6,501 nt of DNA, from contig PMZS01000160.1 of the NCBI GenBank assembly GCA_003170115.1, positions 508-7,008 of the forward strand, written 5' to 3'. Numbering within the stretch: the stretch's first letter is position 1; the number at the start of each line of letters is the position of its first letter. The translations under genes and the position numbers were made by a program. The notes below the pieces were generated by a model. The model was not told the origin of the DNA. It searched no databases and was given only the letters and a program-made list of their open reading frames with translations. This DNA is from Spirochaetaceae bacterium (GTDB lineage Bacteria; Spirochaetota; Spirochaetia; SZUA-6; Fen-1364). Positions 6,484 to 6,501 of the stretch are shown here, piece after piece.

Positions 6484-6501
6484 GAGCTTGTCGGACTGAG
6501 A

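Overview
This is a GC-rich bacterial window with tightly packed genes, all on the + strand. It reads as one metabolic block followed by a ribosomal protein gene. In order it holds: the C-terminal part of a fold-type I (PLP) aminotransferase (open at the left edge), a double-ACT-domain protein resembling GcvR, a hexokinase of the eukaryote-like family, L-rhamnose isomerase (rhaA), a two-domain rhamnulose-1-phosphate aldolase/short-chain dehydrogenase fusion (rhaEW type), and after a 222-bp intergenic region the complete gene for ribosomal protein L28 (rpmB).

The organism cannot be fixed from the sequence alone. A eukaryote-type hexokinase in a bacterium, a short four-cysteine L28 and a RhaA plus aldolase/SDR rhamnose route would fit a high-GC spirochaete or a related free-living anaerobic lineage. 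This is inference from general family distribution, at low confidence.

Layout: genes 2 to 5 (911-6069) could be one transcription unit. The hexokinase start overlaps the ACT gene stop by 7 bases. rhaA follows the hexokinase after 40 bases with its own good Shine-Dalgarno, and the fusion gene starts 8 bases after the rhaA stop. A consensus-like promoter (TGGACA-N15-TATAAT) sits across the aminotransferase stop codon, so close to the ACT ATG that the message would be leaderless or nearly so. A perfect 15-bp inverted repeat after the fusion gene probably ends the unit, and rpmB then has its own sigma70-like promoter and ribosome binding site.

Function: RhaA turns L-rhamnose into L-rhamnulose. 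The fusion protein would split L-rhamnulose-1-phosphate into DHAP and L-lactaldehyde and use the lactaldehyde in its dehydrogenase half. The rhamnulokinase step between them is not encoded here by the usual FGGY kinase. The only kinase in the cluster is the hexokinase-family protein, which raises the question of whether it supplies that step, although its glucose-binding residues look intact. No mobile element, CRISPR array, tRNA or rRNA gene was seen.
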